Shown here: positions 47,212-56,364 of the stretch, piece after piece
How the letters are laid out: each line of letters begins with the position of its first letter
Position numbering within the stretch: position 1 is the first letter of the stretch
NCBI RefSeq assembly: GCF_000443165.1
Contig: NZ_ATJV01000048.1
Span: 186,001 to 250,000, forward strand
Source of the DNA: Thauera terpenica 58Eu
Lineage (GTDB): Bacteria; Pseudomonadota; Gammaproteobacteria; Burkholderiales; Rhodocyclaceae
Reading direction: 5' to 3'
Length of the DNA stretch: 64,000 nt
Translations under genes and position numbers: made by a program
Notes under the pieces: model-generated
The model's database searches: none
Told to the model about the DNA's origin: nothing
Seen by the model: the letters and a program-made list of their open reading frames with translations, nothing else

Positions 47212-48444
47212 ATGACCAGCGGCACCGATTCAAGGAGCCCAGGCGCGCTCGCCGGCCTGCGCGTGATCGACTTTGGCCAGGGCGTCTCCGCCCCCCATTG
47301 CGCCCGTCTGTTCGCGGACTACGGCGCCGACGTGATCAAGGTCGAACCCCGCACGGGCGATGCCGCACGCCACAGCGGCCCCTACCCGGGCGACCTGCCC
47401 GACCAGGAACGCAGCGGTCTGTTCTTCTTCCACAACACCAACAAGCGCGGCGTCACCTGCCAGGTCGAGCACCCGGAGGGCCGCCGCCTGTTCCTCGATC
47501 TGGTGAGCAAGGCCGACGTGCTGATCGAGAACAACCTGCCCGCGCAGATGCGCGCCTGGAAACTGGACTACGCCACCCTGGCCGCGCACAACCCGCGCCT
47601 GGTGATGATCTCGATCACGCCTTTCGGCCAGACCGGTCCCTACAGCGAGTGGAACGGCTCCGACCTCAACGCCTACCACCTCTCCGGCGCCAGTGCGCGC
47701 TATTGCGGGCGCCCGCATGAGATGCCGCTCGAACACGGCACCTTCTCCGCCGACTACTTCGGCTCGGTCACCGGCGCGGCCTGGGGGCTTGGCGCCGTAT
47801 TCGGACGCGATCTGGTGGGCGGCGGGCAGCACGTCGACGTCTCCAGCGCAGAAGCCATCGCCGCCGCCTTCGTCGGTGGGCAGAACATCGGCGGTCTTGC
47901 CCAGGATGGGCGCTCGGACTCGCGCACCGGCGTGGGCATGCCGCTGGGCGCACCCGCCACCATCCTGCCGTGCAAGGACGGCCACGTCTGGATGCTCGCC
48001 CTCGAGCCCGGCCAATGGAAGGGCTTGCGCAAGGTGATGGGCGACCCCGAGTGGGCCAACCTCGAGATGTTCAACGACATGTACACCCGGGCGCAGAACG
48101 CAGACCTGATCTACGAGCTCATGGCCGACTGGCTGATGGCCCACGGCAAGATGGAACTCATGGAGATGTGTCAGGCCGCGGGCTGCCCGGTGACCGCGGT
48201 GTTCACCATCGAAGAGGCCGCGCGCCACCCCCACCTGCAGGCACGCGACTACTTCGTCGACATCGAGCACCCCGCCCTGGGCCGCGTGCACAGTCTGGGC
48301 GCGCCCTTCAAGCTGCCCGCCAGCCCGGGCGGGCCGCACTCGCCCGCGCCCCTGCTGGGGCAGCACAACCAGGAAGTCTACGGCGGCCTGCTGGGCCTGT
48401 CGGCAGCCGAGATCGAACGCCTGCAGGCGCTCGGCGCCCTCTGA
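47212..48444 (+). CDS. Class III (CaiB/BaiF) CoA-transferase A
   Basis: A 410-residue family III CoA-transferase, expected to move CoA between an acyl-CoA donor and the free acid substrate. The catalytic Asp is likely the one in HGTFSADYFGSVTGAAW; the fold opening LAGLRVIDFGQGVSAPHCAR and the KVEPRTGDAAR loop are typical. It lies between the DUF2889 gene and a second CoA-transferase 22 bases downstream. Two adjacent, clearly different family members may form a heteromer, as in benzylsuccinate CoA-transferase, or act on different intermediates. Confidence 0.88.
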   Translation: MTSGTDSRSPGALAGLRVIDFGQGVSAPHCARLFADYGADVIKVEPRTGDAARHSGPYPGDLPDQERSGLFFFHNTNKRGVTCQVEHPEGRRLFLDLVSKADVLIENNLPAQMRAWKLDYATLAAHNPRLVMISITPFGQTGPYSEWNGSDLNAYHLSGASARYCGRPHEMPLEHGTFSADYFGSVTGAAWGLGAVFGRDLVGGGQHVDVSSAEAIAAAFVGGQNIGGLAQDGRSDSRTGVGMPLGAPATILPCKDGHVWMLALEPGQWKGLRKVMGDPEWANLEMFNDMYTRAQNADLIYELMADWLMAHGKMELMEMCQAAGCPVTAVFTIEEAARHPHLQARDYFVDIEHPALGRVHSLGAPFKLPASPGGPHSPAPLLGQHNQEVYGGLLGLSAAEIERLQALGAL

Positions 48445-48466
48445 AAATGGAAACAGGATCACGGCC

Positions 48467-49687
48467 ATGACCAATACGCTCCCCCTGAAAGGCATTCGCG
48501 TCATCAACTTCGGCTGGGTCTGGGCCGGGCCGGTGGTCGGTCAGACCCTCGGCTTTCTGGGCGCCGAAGTGCTCAAGATCGAGTCACGTGCGCGCATCGA
48601 CATGACGCGCAACCTGCCGCCCTTCGCCGAAGGCATCCCCGGCCCTGACCGCAGCCTGTCCAACCATGCGTGCTGGGCCGGTAACGGTTCGGTGACGCTG
48701 GACCTCAAGCACGCCGAAGGCCTCGAGCTGGCGCTGCGGCTGATTGCCGAGTCCGACGTCGTGATCGAGAACTTCGGCCCCGGCGTGATGGAACGTCTGG
48801 GCATCGGCTACGAGTCGCTGCGCGCGGTCAAGCCCGACATCATCCTGTTTTCGATGCCGGCCGCCGGCCTCTACGGTCCACTCGAGCATGTACGCACCTA
48901 CGGCCTCAGCCTGACCTCGCTCACCGGCCTGGATAGCCTGGTGGGCTACAAGGGTGAAACCCCGATCCCGGTCGAGAACGCCTATTCCGACCCCTTTGCC
49001 GGCATCTTCGGCAGCTTCGCCATCCTCACCGCGCTCACGCATCGGCGCAACAGCGGCGAAGGCCAGCACATCGACTTCTCGCAGCAGGAAGCGGTGATGC
49101 AGATGGTGGGGCCAGCCTATATGGACTACGCCCTCAACGGTCGCTCCGGCAAACCCAAGGGCAACGAGCATCCGACTGCGGCGGCCGCACCGCACGGCGT
49201 GTTTCCGTGCAGCGGCGACGACCGCTGGGTCGCCATCGCCATCGGCAGCGACGCCGAGTGGGCGGCGCTGGTGGCGGAGATGGGCGCACCGGCCTGGGCC
49301 ACCGAGCCCGCCCTGGCCACCCTTGCCGGCCGCGTGCAGGCCATCGACCAGCTCCATGCGGAGATTGCGAAATGGACACGCAGCCACCATGACCGTGCCC
49401 TCACCGACCGCCTGCAGGCGGTGGGCATCGCCGCCACGCCGGTGCTGAAGGTGGCCGACCTGCTCGACGACCCCCACTACCGTGCGCGCGACACCTTCAT
49501 CGAGGTGCGCCACCCGCTGGGCTTCGACGAAACCATCTACGGCGGCTACGTGAAGATGAGCCGCACGCCTGCGGTGGTGAAGCCCGGTCCGGTCATGGGC
49601 CAGGACAACGATCACGCCTTCCTCAACATCCTCGGCCTGGGCGAGGAGGAATATCAAAGGCTGAAGGAATCCCGGGTGATCTACTGA
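48467..49687 (+). CDS. Class III (CaiB/BaiF) CoA-transferase B
   Basis: A 406-residue class III CoA-transferase with the catalytic Asp in VENAYSDPFAGIFG, the start LKGIRVINFGWVWAGPVVG and the CoA loop KIESRARIDMTRN. It directly follows CoA-transferase A. The substrate is unknown. The next gene, encoding an LLM flavoprotein, starts 71 bases downstream on the same strand. Confidence 0.88.
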   Translation: MTNTLPLKGIRVINFGWVWAGPVVGQTLGFLGAEVLKIESRARIDMTRNLPPFAEGIPGPDRSLSNHACWAGNGSVTLDLKHAEGLELALRLIAESDVVIENFGPGVMERLGIGYESLRAVKPDIILFSMPAAGLYGPLEHVRTYGLSLTSLTGLDSLVGYKGETPIPVENAYSDPFAGIFGSFAILTALTHRRNSGEGQHIDFSQQEAVMQMVGPAYMDYALNGRSGKPKGNEHPTAAAAPHGVFPCSGDDRWVAIAIGSDAEWAALVAEMGAPAWATEPALATLAGRVQAIDQLHAEIAKWTRSHHDRALTDRLQAVGIAATPVLKVADLLDDPHYRARDTFIEVRHPLGFDETIYGGYVKMSRTPAVVKPGPVMGQDNDHAFLNILGLGEEEYQRLKESRVIY

Positions 49688-49758
49688 GCACCCAGCCGTA
49701 GCGGCGCAGACAGCCGCTGCCCCCTGTCGGACCGAGATCCATACGGAGACACCTGACC

Positions 49759-50682
49759 ATGAAGTTCGCACTCGCAACACCCGCCCTCAACACCTACCCG
49801 GCCGCGATGGCGCCTTGGGAGCCGAAAGCCGGCGGGCCGGAAATCCTGCGCTATGCGCGCAAGGCAGACTCGCTGAGCTGGGACTGGCTCACCCTTCCCG
49901 AGCATCTGGTCATGCCCACCGAGATGGCCGAGCACATGGGTTCACGCTGGGCCGAGAGCATCACGGCCGCGGCGACGCTGATGGGCGCCACCGAGCGCAT
50001 CCACATGCTCACCTACATCCTGCCACTGCCCTACCGCCACCCGCTGTTGCTGGCCAAGCAGATCGCGACCATGGAGTTTCTTGCCGGCGGGCGCTTCACC
50101 CTTGGCACCGCGGTCGGCCATCTCGAGAAAGAGTTCGAGGTGCTGGGCGTACCCTTCAACAAGCGCGGCGCGATGACCGACGAATACCTTGCGGCGATCA
50201 AGGTCGCATGGACATCGGACAAGCCCGAGTTCGAGGGTGAGTTCGTGCGCTTCAAGGACATCACCATCGAGCCCAAGCCGATCCAGAAGCCGCACCCGCC
50301 CATCTTCATCGGCGGCAACTCCAAGGCTGCCATGAAGCGCGCCGCCGAGCACGGCGACGGCTGGATTCCATGGCTGGTCACGAGTGAAGAGCTGCCTGAC
50401 TGCATCGCCTACATGAAGAGCCTGCCCGCCTACGCCGCCAAGGCCGACCGCTTCGAGATCCTCGTCACCACCACCGCCTATCAGGTCGAGGACTACTCGC
50501 ACGCTGAAAGCGGCGCCACCCAGATCGCCGGCGACCGCGACAGCGTGCTGCGTGAGATCGAGTCGCTGCGCAAGGCCGGTGCAACTTCGGTGCAAGTCAT
50601 GCCGCCGCGTGTCGAGACGCTCGAGGAGAGCCTGGACTGGATCGAGTGGTACGACCAGGAAATCATCCCCCAATTCCGCTGA
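49759..50682 (+). CDS. LLM-class flavin-dependent oxidoreductase
   Basis: A 307-residue luciferase-like TIM-barrel protein of the F420-type LLM family (AKQIATMEFLAGGRFTLGTA, PPIFIGGNSKAAMKRAAEHG). Members use FMN or F420 for hydride transfer or oxygenation; which one applies here cannot be decided. If oxygen-dependent, it would be the only candidate monooxygenase in the cluster; if F420- or NADH-linked it could be a reductase or dehydrogenase. A weak ribosome-binding site precedes the ATG at 49759. Confidence 0.85.
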   Translation: MKFALATPALNTYPAAMAPWEPKAGGPEILRYARKADSLSWDWLTLPEHLVMPTEMAEHMGSRWAESITAAATLMGATERIHMLTYILPLPYRHPLLLAKQIATMEFLAGGRFTLGTAVGHLEKEFEVLGVPFNKRGAMTDEYLAAIKVAWTSDKPEFEGEFVRFKDITIEPKPIQKPHPPIFIGGNSKAAMKRAAEHGDGWIPWLVTSEELPDCIAYMKSLPAYAAKADRFEILVTTTAYQVEDYSHAESGATQIAGDRDSVLREIESLRKAGATSVQVMPPRVETLEESLDWIEWYDQEIIPQFR

Positions 50683-50743
50683 AAACAGCCTGGGCGCTGC
50701 GTCCGAACGCGGTGCCCGACCCCATGTGCACGAGGACTTTCGC

Positions 50744-51574
50744 ATGACCGAAGAACTGCGTTACATCCAATTCCGCATCGAAGACAACGTCGGCATCATC
50801 ACCCTGAACCGCCCCGAGAAACTCAACGCCCTGAGCTGGGAGCTGGTCGAGGAGCTCGCCGCGCTCTTGCGCCGTCTGCGCTATGTGGACGAGGTCCGCG
50901 CCATCCTGCTGCATGGCGCCGGGCGCTCGTTCTGTGCCGGCGGCGACGTGGACTGGATCGCGGGCGAGAGCGATCGCCCGATGCCCGGTACCTCGGACGC
51001 CTCGATTCCGATCCCGCGCTCGCAGCGCATGACCCCGGGCGGCCCCTTCATGGACGTAACCCGCCAGATGGTGGCGGTGGACAAGCCCATCATCGCCGCC
51101 CTTCACGGCCATGCGGTCGGTGCCGGCCTGGCCTACGCCATCGTCTGTGACCGCCGCTTCGGTGACAGCACGACCAAGATGTCGGCCATCTTCACCAGCG
51201 TCGGCGTGGCGCCGGACTGCGGCCTGTCCTGGTATCTGCCGCGCGTGGTCGGCCTGCCCACTGCACTGATGATGGTGGAGACCGGCAAGATGTTCAAAGC
51301 CGAAGAATGCAAGGCGCTGGGCCTCATCGACGAGCTCGTGCCCGAGGGCAAGAGTTTCGAGGCCGCCTTCGACTACGCCCGCAACCTGGCCAGCCGTGCC
51401 AGCGTCGCAGTGTCGATGGCACGGCGCATGGTGCTGATGGGACAGACCGCGACCCTCGAGCAGATCCTGGATTACGAGGGCATCGCCGGCGTCATCGTGG
51501 CCTCGACCTTCGACGCCCGCGAAGGCACGCAGTCCTTCCTCGAGAATCGCAAACCGACCTACCGCGGCATCTAA
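50744..51574 (+). CDS. Enoyl-CoA hydratase/isomerase family protein 1
   Basis: A 276-residue crotonase-fold protein. The oxyanion-hole segments are GRSFCAGGDVDW and HGHAVGAGLAYAIVCD. The position of the first hydratase Glu reads IFTSVGVAPDCG, with no Glu, so simple hydration is unlikely; isomerase, ring-opening or retro-Claisen type chemistry, which uses other residues, is more plausible. GAGGA eight bases before the ATG at 50744 sets the start; the open frame begins earlier inside the LLM gene. Confidence 0.87.
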   Translation: MTEELRYIQFRIEDNVGIITLNRPEKLNALSWELVEELAALLRRLRYVDEVRAILLHGAGRSFCAGGDVDWIAGESDRPMPGTSDASIPIPRSQRMTPGGPFMDVTRQMVAVDKPIIAALHGHAVGAGLAYAIVCDRRFGDSTTKMSAIFTSVGVAPDCGLSWYLPRVVGLPTALMMVETGKMFKAEECKALGLIDELVPEGKSFEAAFDYARNLASRASVAVSMARRMVLMGQTATLEQILDYEGIAGVIVASTFDAREGTQSFLENRKPTYRGI

Positions 51575-51589
51575 GCAAGGAAGCCCACC

Positions 51590-52228
51590 ATGAAATCCCT
51601 CTCGCTACGCGCCGGAGCCGTGCTCGCCAGTTGCTGCGCCCTCCTGTTCACCGCGCCGCCGGCCCTTGCCGACAGCGACGCTGCCACCCTCGCCGAGCTG
51701 CAGCAGCAGGTGCGCGAGCTGCGCGACATCGAAGCGATCAAGCGCGTCAAGCACGCCTATTTCCGCGCCATCGACAGCGCAGACCTGAAGCTGCTGGCCA
51801 GTCTGGTCACCGACGACGTGGAGGTGCGTTTCATCGGTGGCGGTTACGACTGGAAACTGAAAGGGCGCGACGAATACGTCGAGGCCGTGGCCCGCAACTT
51901 CAACTCCTCGAGCATCGCCGAACACAACGGCAACCATCCCGAGATCAACATCCTCAGCGCGACCGAGGCCGAAGGCATCTGGTACCTGCACGACAACTTC
52001 TACAGCTTGAGCAAGAAGATCTTCACCACCGGCAGCGCCTTCTATCACGACCGTTATCGCAAGGTGGACGGCCAGTGGCGCATCGCCAGAACCGAGTACA
52101 AACGCCACTACGAGATCGTCACACCCTTCGACAAGATGCCCAACGTCACCGTACACTACCTCGGCACCCACGGTCGCGTGGTCGACCGCGACTGCAGTAC
52201 CGACGCGTTGTGCCGTGACTCCGAGTAA
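51590..52228 (+). CDS. Exported SnoaL/NTF2-fold protein
   Basis: A 212-residue protein with a signal peptide (hydrophobic ASCCALLFTAP, likely cleavage after ALA) followed by a SnoaL-like cone fold (IKRVKHAYFRAIDSADLKLL, VRFIGGGYDWKLKGRDEYVE). Such domains bind hydrophobic small molecules and in some cases isomerise or hydrate them. A periplasmic location is unusual for a catabolic SnoaL protein and suggests an early step or substrate binding outside the cytoplasm. It lies 15 bases after the crotonase gene. Confidence 0.78.
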   Translation: MKSLSLRAGAVLASCCALLFTAPPALADSDAATLAELQQQVRELRDIEAIKRVKHAYFRAIDSADLKLLASLVTDDVEVRFIGGGYDWKLKGRDEYVEAVARNFNSSSIAEHNGNHPEINILSATEAEGIWYLHDNFYSLSKKIFTTGSAFYHDRYRKVDGQWRIARTEYKRHYEIVTPFDKMPNVTVHYLGTHGRVVDRDCSTDALCRDSE

Positions 52229-52357
52229 GACTGCGCTGCGGCCGCAAGCACTGCGCCGCTGACCGAGGGTTCACACGTACGGGTGATGCGCGCTCAGCAC
52301 ATCACCCGTATCGTCGACCAACGATGTCGAACCGCCTGCTAGCCCAAGGATGAAGCG

Positions 52358-53233
52358 ATGAAACCGGCCCCCTTCGATTACCACGCACCCGCGACGCTCG
52401 ACGAGGCAGTCGCCCTTCTGACCCGGCTTGAGGACGAAGGCTGCGACATGAAGATCATCGCCGGCGGCCAGAGCCTGATGCCCATGCTCGCGCTGCGCGT
52501 TGCCCGCCCCGAGGCGCTTGTCGACCTGCGTCGCCTCGACACCCTCAACTACATCCGTGACGACGCCGGCACCCTGGCCATCGGCGCCATGACGAGCAAG
52601 CAGGCCGCGGCCGACTCCGCCCTGGTGAAGCGCGCCCAGCCCTTGTTCCACGCCGCCACCGAACTCGTCGGCCACCGCCAGATCCGTAACCGTGGCAGCG
52701 TCGGCGGCTCCTTCGCCCACGCGGACCCGGCATCCGAATACCCGGCGGTCGCCCTCGTGCTCGACACCGAGTTCGAGGCTGTCGGCCCGGACGGCGCACG
52801 CACGATCCCGGCAGACGAGTTCTTCGTCACCTACATGACCACCAGTCTGGAAACGACCGAGGTCCTCACCGCGGTGCGCTTCGCCCCCTTCGCGCCGCAG
52901 CGGCGCTGGGCAATTCAGGAATTCGCCCGCCGCAATGGTGATCTCGCCCTCGCCGGTGTCGCCCTGACGCTCAACGTCGACGGCGGACTGTGCCGCGACG
53001 TGCGCATCGCCGCCTTCGGCGTCGAGGCCACCGCCGTGCGCCTGACTGCAGCCGAGCAGCTGCTCGAAGGCCAGCCCGCGCAGGCCGCCCAGTTCGAGCA
53101 GGCCGGCAAGGCCGGGGCCGCGCAACTTGACGATCCGATGAGCTGCATCCACGCCTCGTCCGCCTACCGCCGTCACCTGATCGGCGTCCTCACCACGCGC
53201 GCGCTCGGTGAAGCCGCTGCGCGCACGCACTGA
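52358..53233 (+). CDS. Molybdenum hydroxylase, FAD subunit (CoxM/XDH-like)
   Basis: The medium FAD-binding subunit of a xanthine-oxidase-family enzyme, 291 residues. FAD contacts are IIAGGQSLMPMLALR and RNRGSVGGSFAHADPASEYP. It lacks the cysteine-bearing insert that holds the extra [4Fe-4S] cluster in 4-hydroxybenzoyl-CoA reductase, so that identity is unlikely. The Fe-S and Mo subunits follow. These enzymes hydroxylate with water instead of oxygen. In anaerobic testosterone degradation a related three-subunit enzyme (AtcABC) hydrates and oxidises ring A; that parallel is only suggestive. Confidence 0.9.
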   Translation: MKPAPFDYHAPATLDEAVALLTRLEDEGCDMKIIAGGQSLMPMLALRVARPEALVDLRRLDTLNYIRDDAGTLAIGAMTSKQAAADSALVKRAQPLFHAATELVGHRQIRNRGSVGGSFAHADPASEYPAVALVLDTEFEAVGPDGARTIPADEFFVTYMTTSLETTEVLTAVRFAPFAPQRRWAIQEFARRNGDLALAGVALTLNVDGGLCRDVRIAAFGVEATAVRLTAAEQLLEGQPAQAAQFEQAGKAGAAQLDDPMSCIHASSAYRRHLIGVLTTRALGEAAARTH

Positions 53234-53255
53234 CCAACCACCCGAGGAAGCATTC

Positions 53256-53750
53256 ATGTCGAGCAAACAGCGCATTGAAGTCCGGGTCAATGGCACCCGC
53301 TACGTCCGCGAGGTGGAAGCCCGCCTCACCCTGGCCGATTTCCTGCGCCACGAGCTGAGCCTGGGCGGCACCCACGTCGGCTGCGAACACGGCATCTGCG
53401 GCGCGTGCACCGTGCTCATCAACGATCAAAGCGCGCGCTCCTGCCTGACCCTGGCGGTACAGGCCGACGACTGTGACATCACCACCGTCGAGAACCTGCG
53501 CAACCCCGAAACCGGCGCGCTGCACCCGATCCAGCAGTCCTTCGTGGACGCGCACGGCCTGCAGTGCGGCTTCTGCACCCCGGGCTTCATGATGACCACG
53601 CTTGAGCTCCTGCGTGAGAACCCCGACCCCAGCGACGAGCAGATCAAGGAAGCACTGGGCGGCAACCTGTGCCGTTGCACCGGCTACCAGTCGATCATGG
53701 ATTCGGTGCGGCTGGCCGCGCAACGAATGAAATCCAGCACCTTGGGCTAA
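53256..53750 (+). CDS. Molybdenum hydroxylase, 2Fe-2S subunit
   Basis: A 164-residue small subunit with two [2Fe-2S] clusters: the plant-type set in CEHGICGACTVL with a further Cys in ARSCLTL, and the four-helix set CGFCTPGFMM with CRCTGYQ. It shuttles electrons between the Mo centre and FAD. GAGGAAG before the ATG at 53256 fixes the start; the open frame extends into the FAD gene. A short degenerate repeat fills the gap to the Mo subunit gene. Confidence 0.95.
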   Translation: MSSKQRIEVRVNGTRYVREVEARLTLADFLRHELSLGGTHVGCEHGICGACTVLINDQSARSCLTLAVQADDCDITTVENLRNPETGALHPIQQSFVDAHGLQCGFCTPGFMMTTLELLRENPDPSDEQIKEALGGNLCRCTGYQSIMDSVRLAAQRMKSSTLG

Positions 53751-53832
53751 AGCTCAGATTCGGTCTGAAGCTCTGATTCAGCCTGAAACTCAGCTCCTGC
53801 ACGACCGCGAACACCAGCGAGGCAACACCACC

Positions 53833-56253
53833 ATGGCGATCGAGATCCACACCCTGCCCGAGCACATGCCCAACGACGCCCTGCGCTACGTCGGCAAGCC
53901 GGTCAACCGCGTCGAAGACCCGGCCCTCGTGTCGGGCACCGTCCAGTTCATCGACAACCTGTCCCTGCCCGGCATGTTGCACTGCGCCATCCTGCGCAGC
54001 CCGCACCCGCACGCCCGCATCGTGTCGGTGGACGTCAGCGCCGCGCTGGCCGCCGAAGGCGTGGTAGCGGTGATCAGCGGCGAAGACGTCAAGCGCTGGT
54101 GCGTGCCCGGCTTCACCGCACCCGAAGGCTGGGGCAATTACTGCATGGCGGTGGACAAGGTACGCTTCGTCGGCGAACCGGTCGCCGCCGTCGCCGCCAC
54201 CAGCCGCTACCTGGCCGAGGACGCGCTCGAGCTGCTGCACATCGAGTACGAAACCCTGACCCCAGTGTGCAACCCGGAACAGGCCATGGCACCCGACGCC
54301 CCGGTGGTGTTCGAGGAGCGCGGCACCAACGTCATGCTCCACCGCGACTACACCTGGGGCGAGGTCGATCGCGTGTTCGCCGAGGCCGACCACATCATCA
54401 GCCGCCGCTTTCGCTGGAACCGCGTCGGCGCCAACCCGACCGAAACCTTCGGCTGCATCTGCCAGTGGGACCTCGCCGACAACAGCCTGACCTGTCACGG
54501 CGCCTATCAGACGCCGCGCTTCATGGCCATCGGCCGCGCCGCCTCGCTCCAACTGCCGGCCAACCGCGTGCGCATCGTCACCCATCCGCAAGGCGGTGGC
54601 TTCGGTGGCAAGGGCGGTCCGCGTGGCACGGACATCGCCGCCTTGCTCTCGCGCAAGTCGAACGGGCGGCCGGTGAAGTACATCGAAGACCGCATGGAAT
54701 ACCTCCTCGCCGGAGGTGGGCAGTCCTGGGACCGCTATTACGATGCCGCGCTGGCGGTGAAGGCGGACGGCACCGTGACCGGCTTTCGTGTCCATCTGGT
54801 CGATGACCAGGGCGCGGGCGCCGAGGGCTACGGCACCATCTCCGCGGCCAAGCCGCTGGCTGCCTTCACTGGCAACTACCGCATCGAGGCGGCGTCCTAC
54901 GACCTCACTCTGGTCGCCACCAACCGTGCGCCCACCTATCCCTACCGTGGCTATGGCCCCCCACCGCACAACTTGGTGCTCGAGTCGCTGATGGACTGCA
55001 CCGCGCGCGAGCTGGGTATGGACCCGGCCGAGTTGCGCCGCCAAAACTTCATCCGCCCCGAGCAGTTCCCCTACACCGTGCCCAGCGGCAATGAATACGA
55101 CAGCGGCAACTACGAAGCCGTGCTCGACCGCGTGCTCGAGATTGCCGACTACCCCGCCCTGCGCGCACGCCAGGCCGCGGCGCGCGCCGAAGGCCGGCTG
55201 GTCGGCATCGGCGTGGTCGGCACGGTGGAGCCGGGTGTGTTCGACTGGAACGCCTACGCCACCGTCGGCGTGCCCGGCGTCGGTGTGCCCGAAGGTGTCA
55301 AGGTCGGGCTCGACGTGTTCGGCAATGTCAGCGTGGCGGTGGGCTTCAGCCTGCAAGGCCAGGGCCAGTTCACCGTCGCCGCACAGGTGGTGGCCGACTA
55401 CCTCGGCGTCGACATGGCCCAGGTCAAGATCAGCACCGCCTCATCCGACGTCGCCCTGCCGCACTTCGGCCAGGGCGGCAGCCGCCTCGGGGTAGCCGTC
55501 ACCGGCGCCATCCTGGGTGCCTGCGAGAAGCTCAACGCCATGTTCTGCAAGGTGGTCGCGCACGTCATGCAGGCACCGGAAGAGAGCATCGTGCTGCGCA
55601 ACGGCCGCTTGTACCGCGTCGACGCCCCCGAGCACGGCATGTCGCTGGCCGAGATCGCCGGTCTCATGCTGTCGCGCAGCGATCTGCTGCCCCCGGGCGT
55701 GGAGCCCTGCCCCGAAGCCACCTATGTGTGGACCTCCCCCAACCGCAACGCACCCGACGATCAGGGGCGCTGCCGCAGCTACCTGACCGCGGCCAATGCC
55801 ACCCACGTGGCTCTGGTGGAGATCGACCGCGACACCGGGCGCACCCACATCCTCGACTACTGCATCGTCGATGACTGCGGCACACGCCTGAATCCGGCCA
55901 ACGTCGAAGGCCAGTTGCAAGGCGGCGTGGCCCAGGGCGTGGGCGCCGCGCTGTACGAGGAATACGTCTACAACGACGAGTGTCAGCCCCTGGTGAGCAC
56001 CTTCGTCGATTACCTCATGCCCACCATCCACGAGGTGCCGATGACGCGCAAGGACCACATCGTCACGCCCTCTCCGGTGTCGCCGCTGGGTGCCAAGGGT
56101 TGCGGTGAAGGCGCCATGCACACCACACCGGCAACCATCCTGTGTGCGATCAACGATGCGCTCGCGCCCCTGGGCAAGGAAATGCTGGAGACGCCCGCGT
56201 CGCCGCATCGCTTGTGGAAGCTGCTGCACGAGGACCAGGCCACGAGCGCCTGA
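53833..56253 (+). CDS. Molybdenum hydroxylase, catalytic Mo subunit
   Basis: The 806-residue catalytic subunit. The molybdopterin-cytosine-dinucleotide contacts are HPQGGGFGGKGG and PYRGYGPPPHN, and the catalytic Glu lies in GAKGCGEGAMHTT near the C-terminus. It lacks the CoxL active-site loop VAYRCSFR, so it is not a CO dehydrogenase. Substrate specificity cannot be read directly; it should be a water-derived hydroxylase or a hydratase/dehydrogenase acting on a ring or side-chain carbon. It is the third gene of the trio and is followed by a CoA-transferase. Confidence 0.92.
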   Translation: MAIEIHTLPEHMPNDALRYVGKPVNRVEDPALVSGTVQFIDNLSLPGMLHCAILRSPHPHARIVSVDVSAALAAEGVVAVISGEDVKRWCVPGFTAPEGWGNYCMAVDKVRFVGEPVAAVAATSRYLAEDALELLHIEYETLTPVCNPEQAMAPDAPVVFEERGTNVMLHRDYTWGEVDRVFAEADHIISRRFRWNRVGANPTETFGCICQWDLADNSLTCHGAYQTPRFMAIGRAASLQLPANRVRIVTHPQGGGFGGKGGPRGTDIAALLSRKSNGRPVKYIEDRMEYLLAGGGQSWDRYYDAALAVKADGTVTGFRVHLVDDQGAGAEGYGTISAAKPLAAFTGNYRIEAASYDLTLVATNRAPTYPYRGYGPPPHNLVLESLMDCTARELGMDPAELRRQNFIRPEQFPYTVPSGNEYDSGNYEAVLDRVLEIADYPALRARQAAARAEGRLVGIGVVGTVEPGVFDWNAYATVGVPGVGVPEGVKVGLDVFGNVSVAVGFSLQGQGQFTVAAQVVADYLGVDMAQVKISTASSDVALPHFGQGGSRLGVAVTGAILGACEKLNAMFCKVVAHVMQAPEESIVLRNGRLYRVDAPEHGMSLAEIAGLMLSRSDLLPPGVEPCPEATYVWTSPNRNAPDDQGRCRSYLTAANATHVALVEIDRDTGRTHILDYCIVDDCGTRLNPANVEGQLQGGVAQGVGAALYEEYVYNDECQPLVSTFVDYLMPTIHEVPMTRKDHIVTPSPVSPLGAKGCGEGAMHTTPATILCAINDALAPLGKEMLETPASPHRLWKLLHEDQATSA

Positions 56254-56364
56254 GCCGCCCTGCGCCACGCCCCACCCACTGACTGAAAGCAGCGGGCGAA
56301 CGCGGCCGCCGCGCATCCTGAATGCGAGGCCCTTGCAGTTCGCCCGTCAATGAGGAGCACGAAC

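Noticed and set aside
53751-53832. Degenerate repeat before the Mo subunit gene
   Set aside because: Imperfect AGCTC/TGATTC-type copies are visible, but they are too short and diverged to assign a function.
53695-55356. 553-codon open frame opposite the Mo subunit
   Set aside because: Antisense to a clear xanthine-oxidase-family gene.
52358-56253. 4-hydroxybenzoyl-CoA reductase or CO dehydrogenase as identity of the Mo enzyme
   Set aside because: The FAD subunit has no 4Fe-4S insert and the Mo subunit lacks the CoxL active-site loop.
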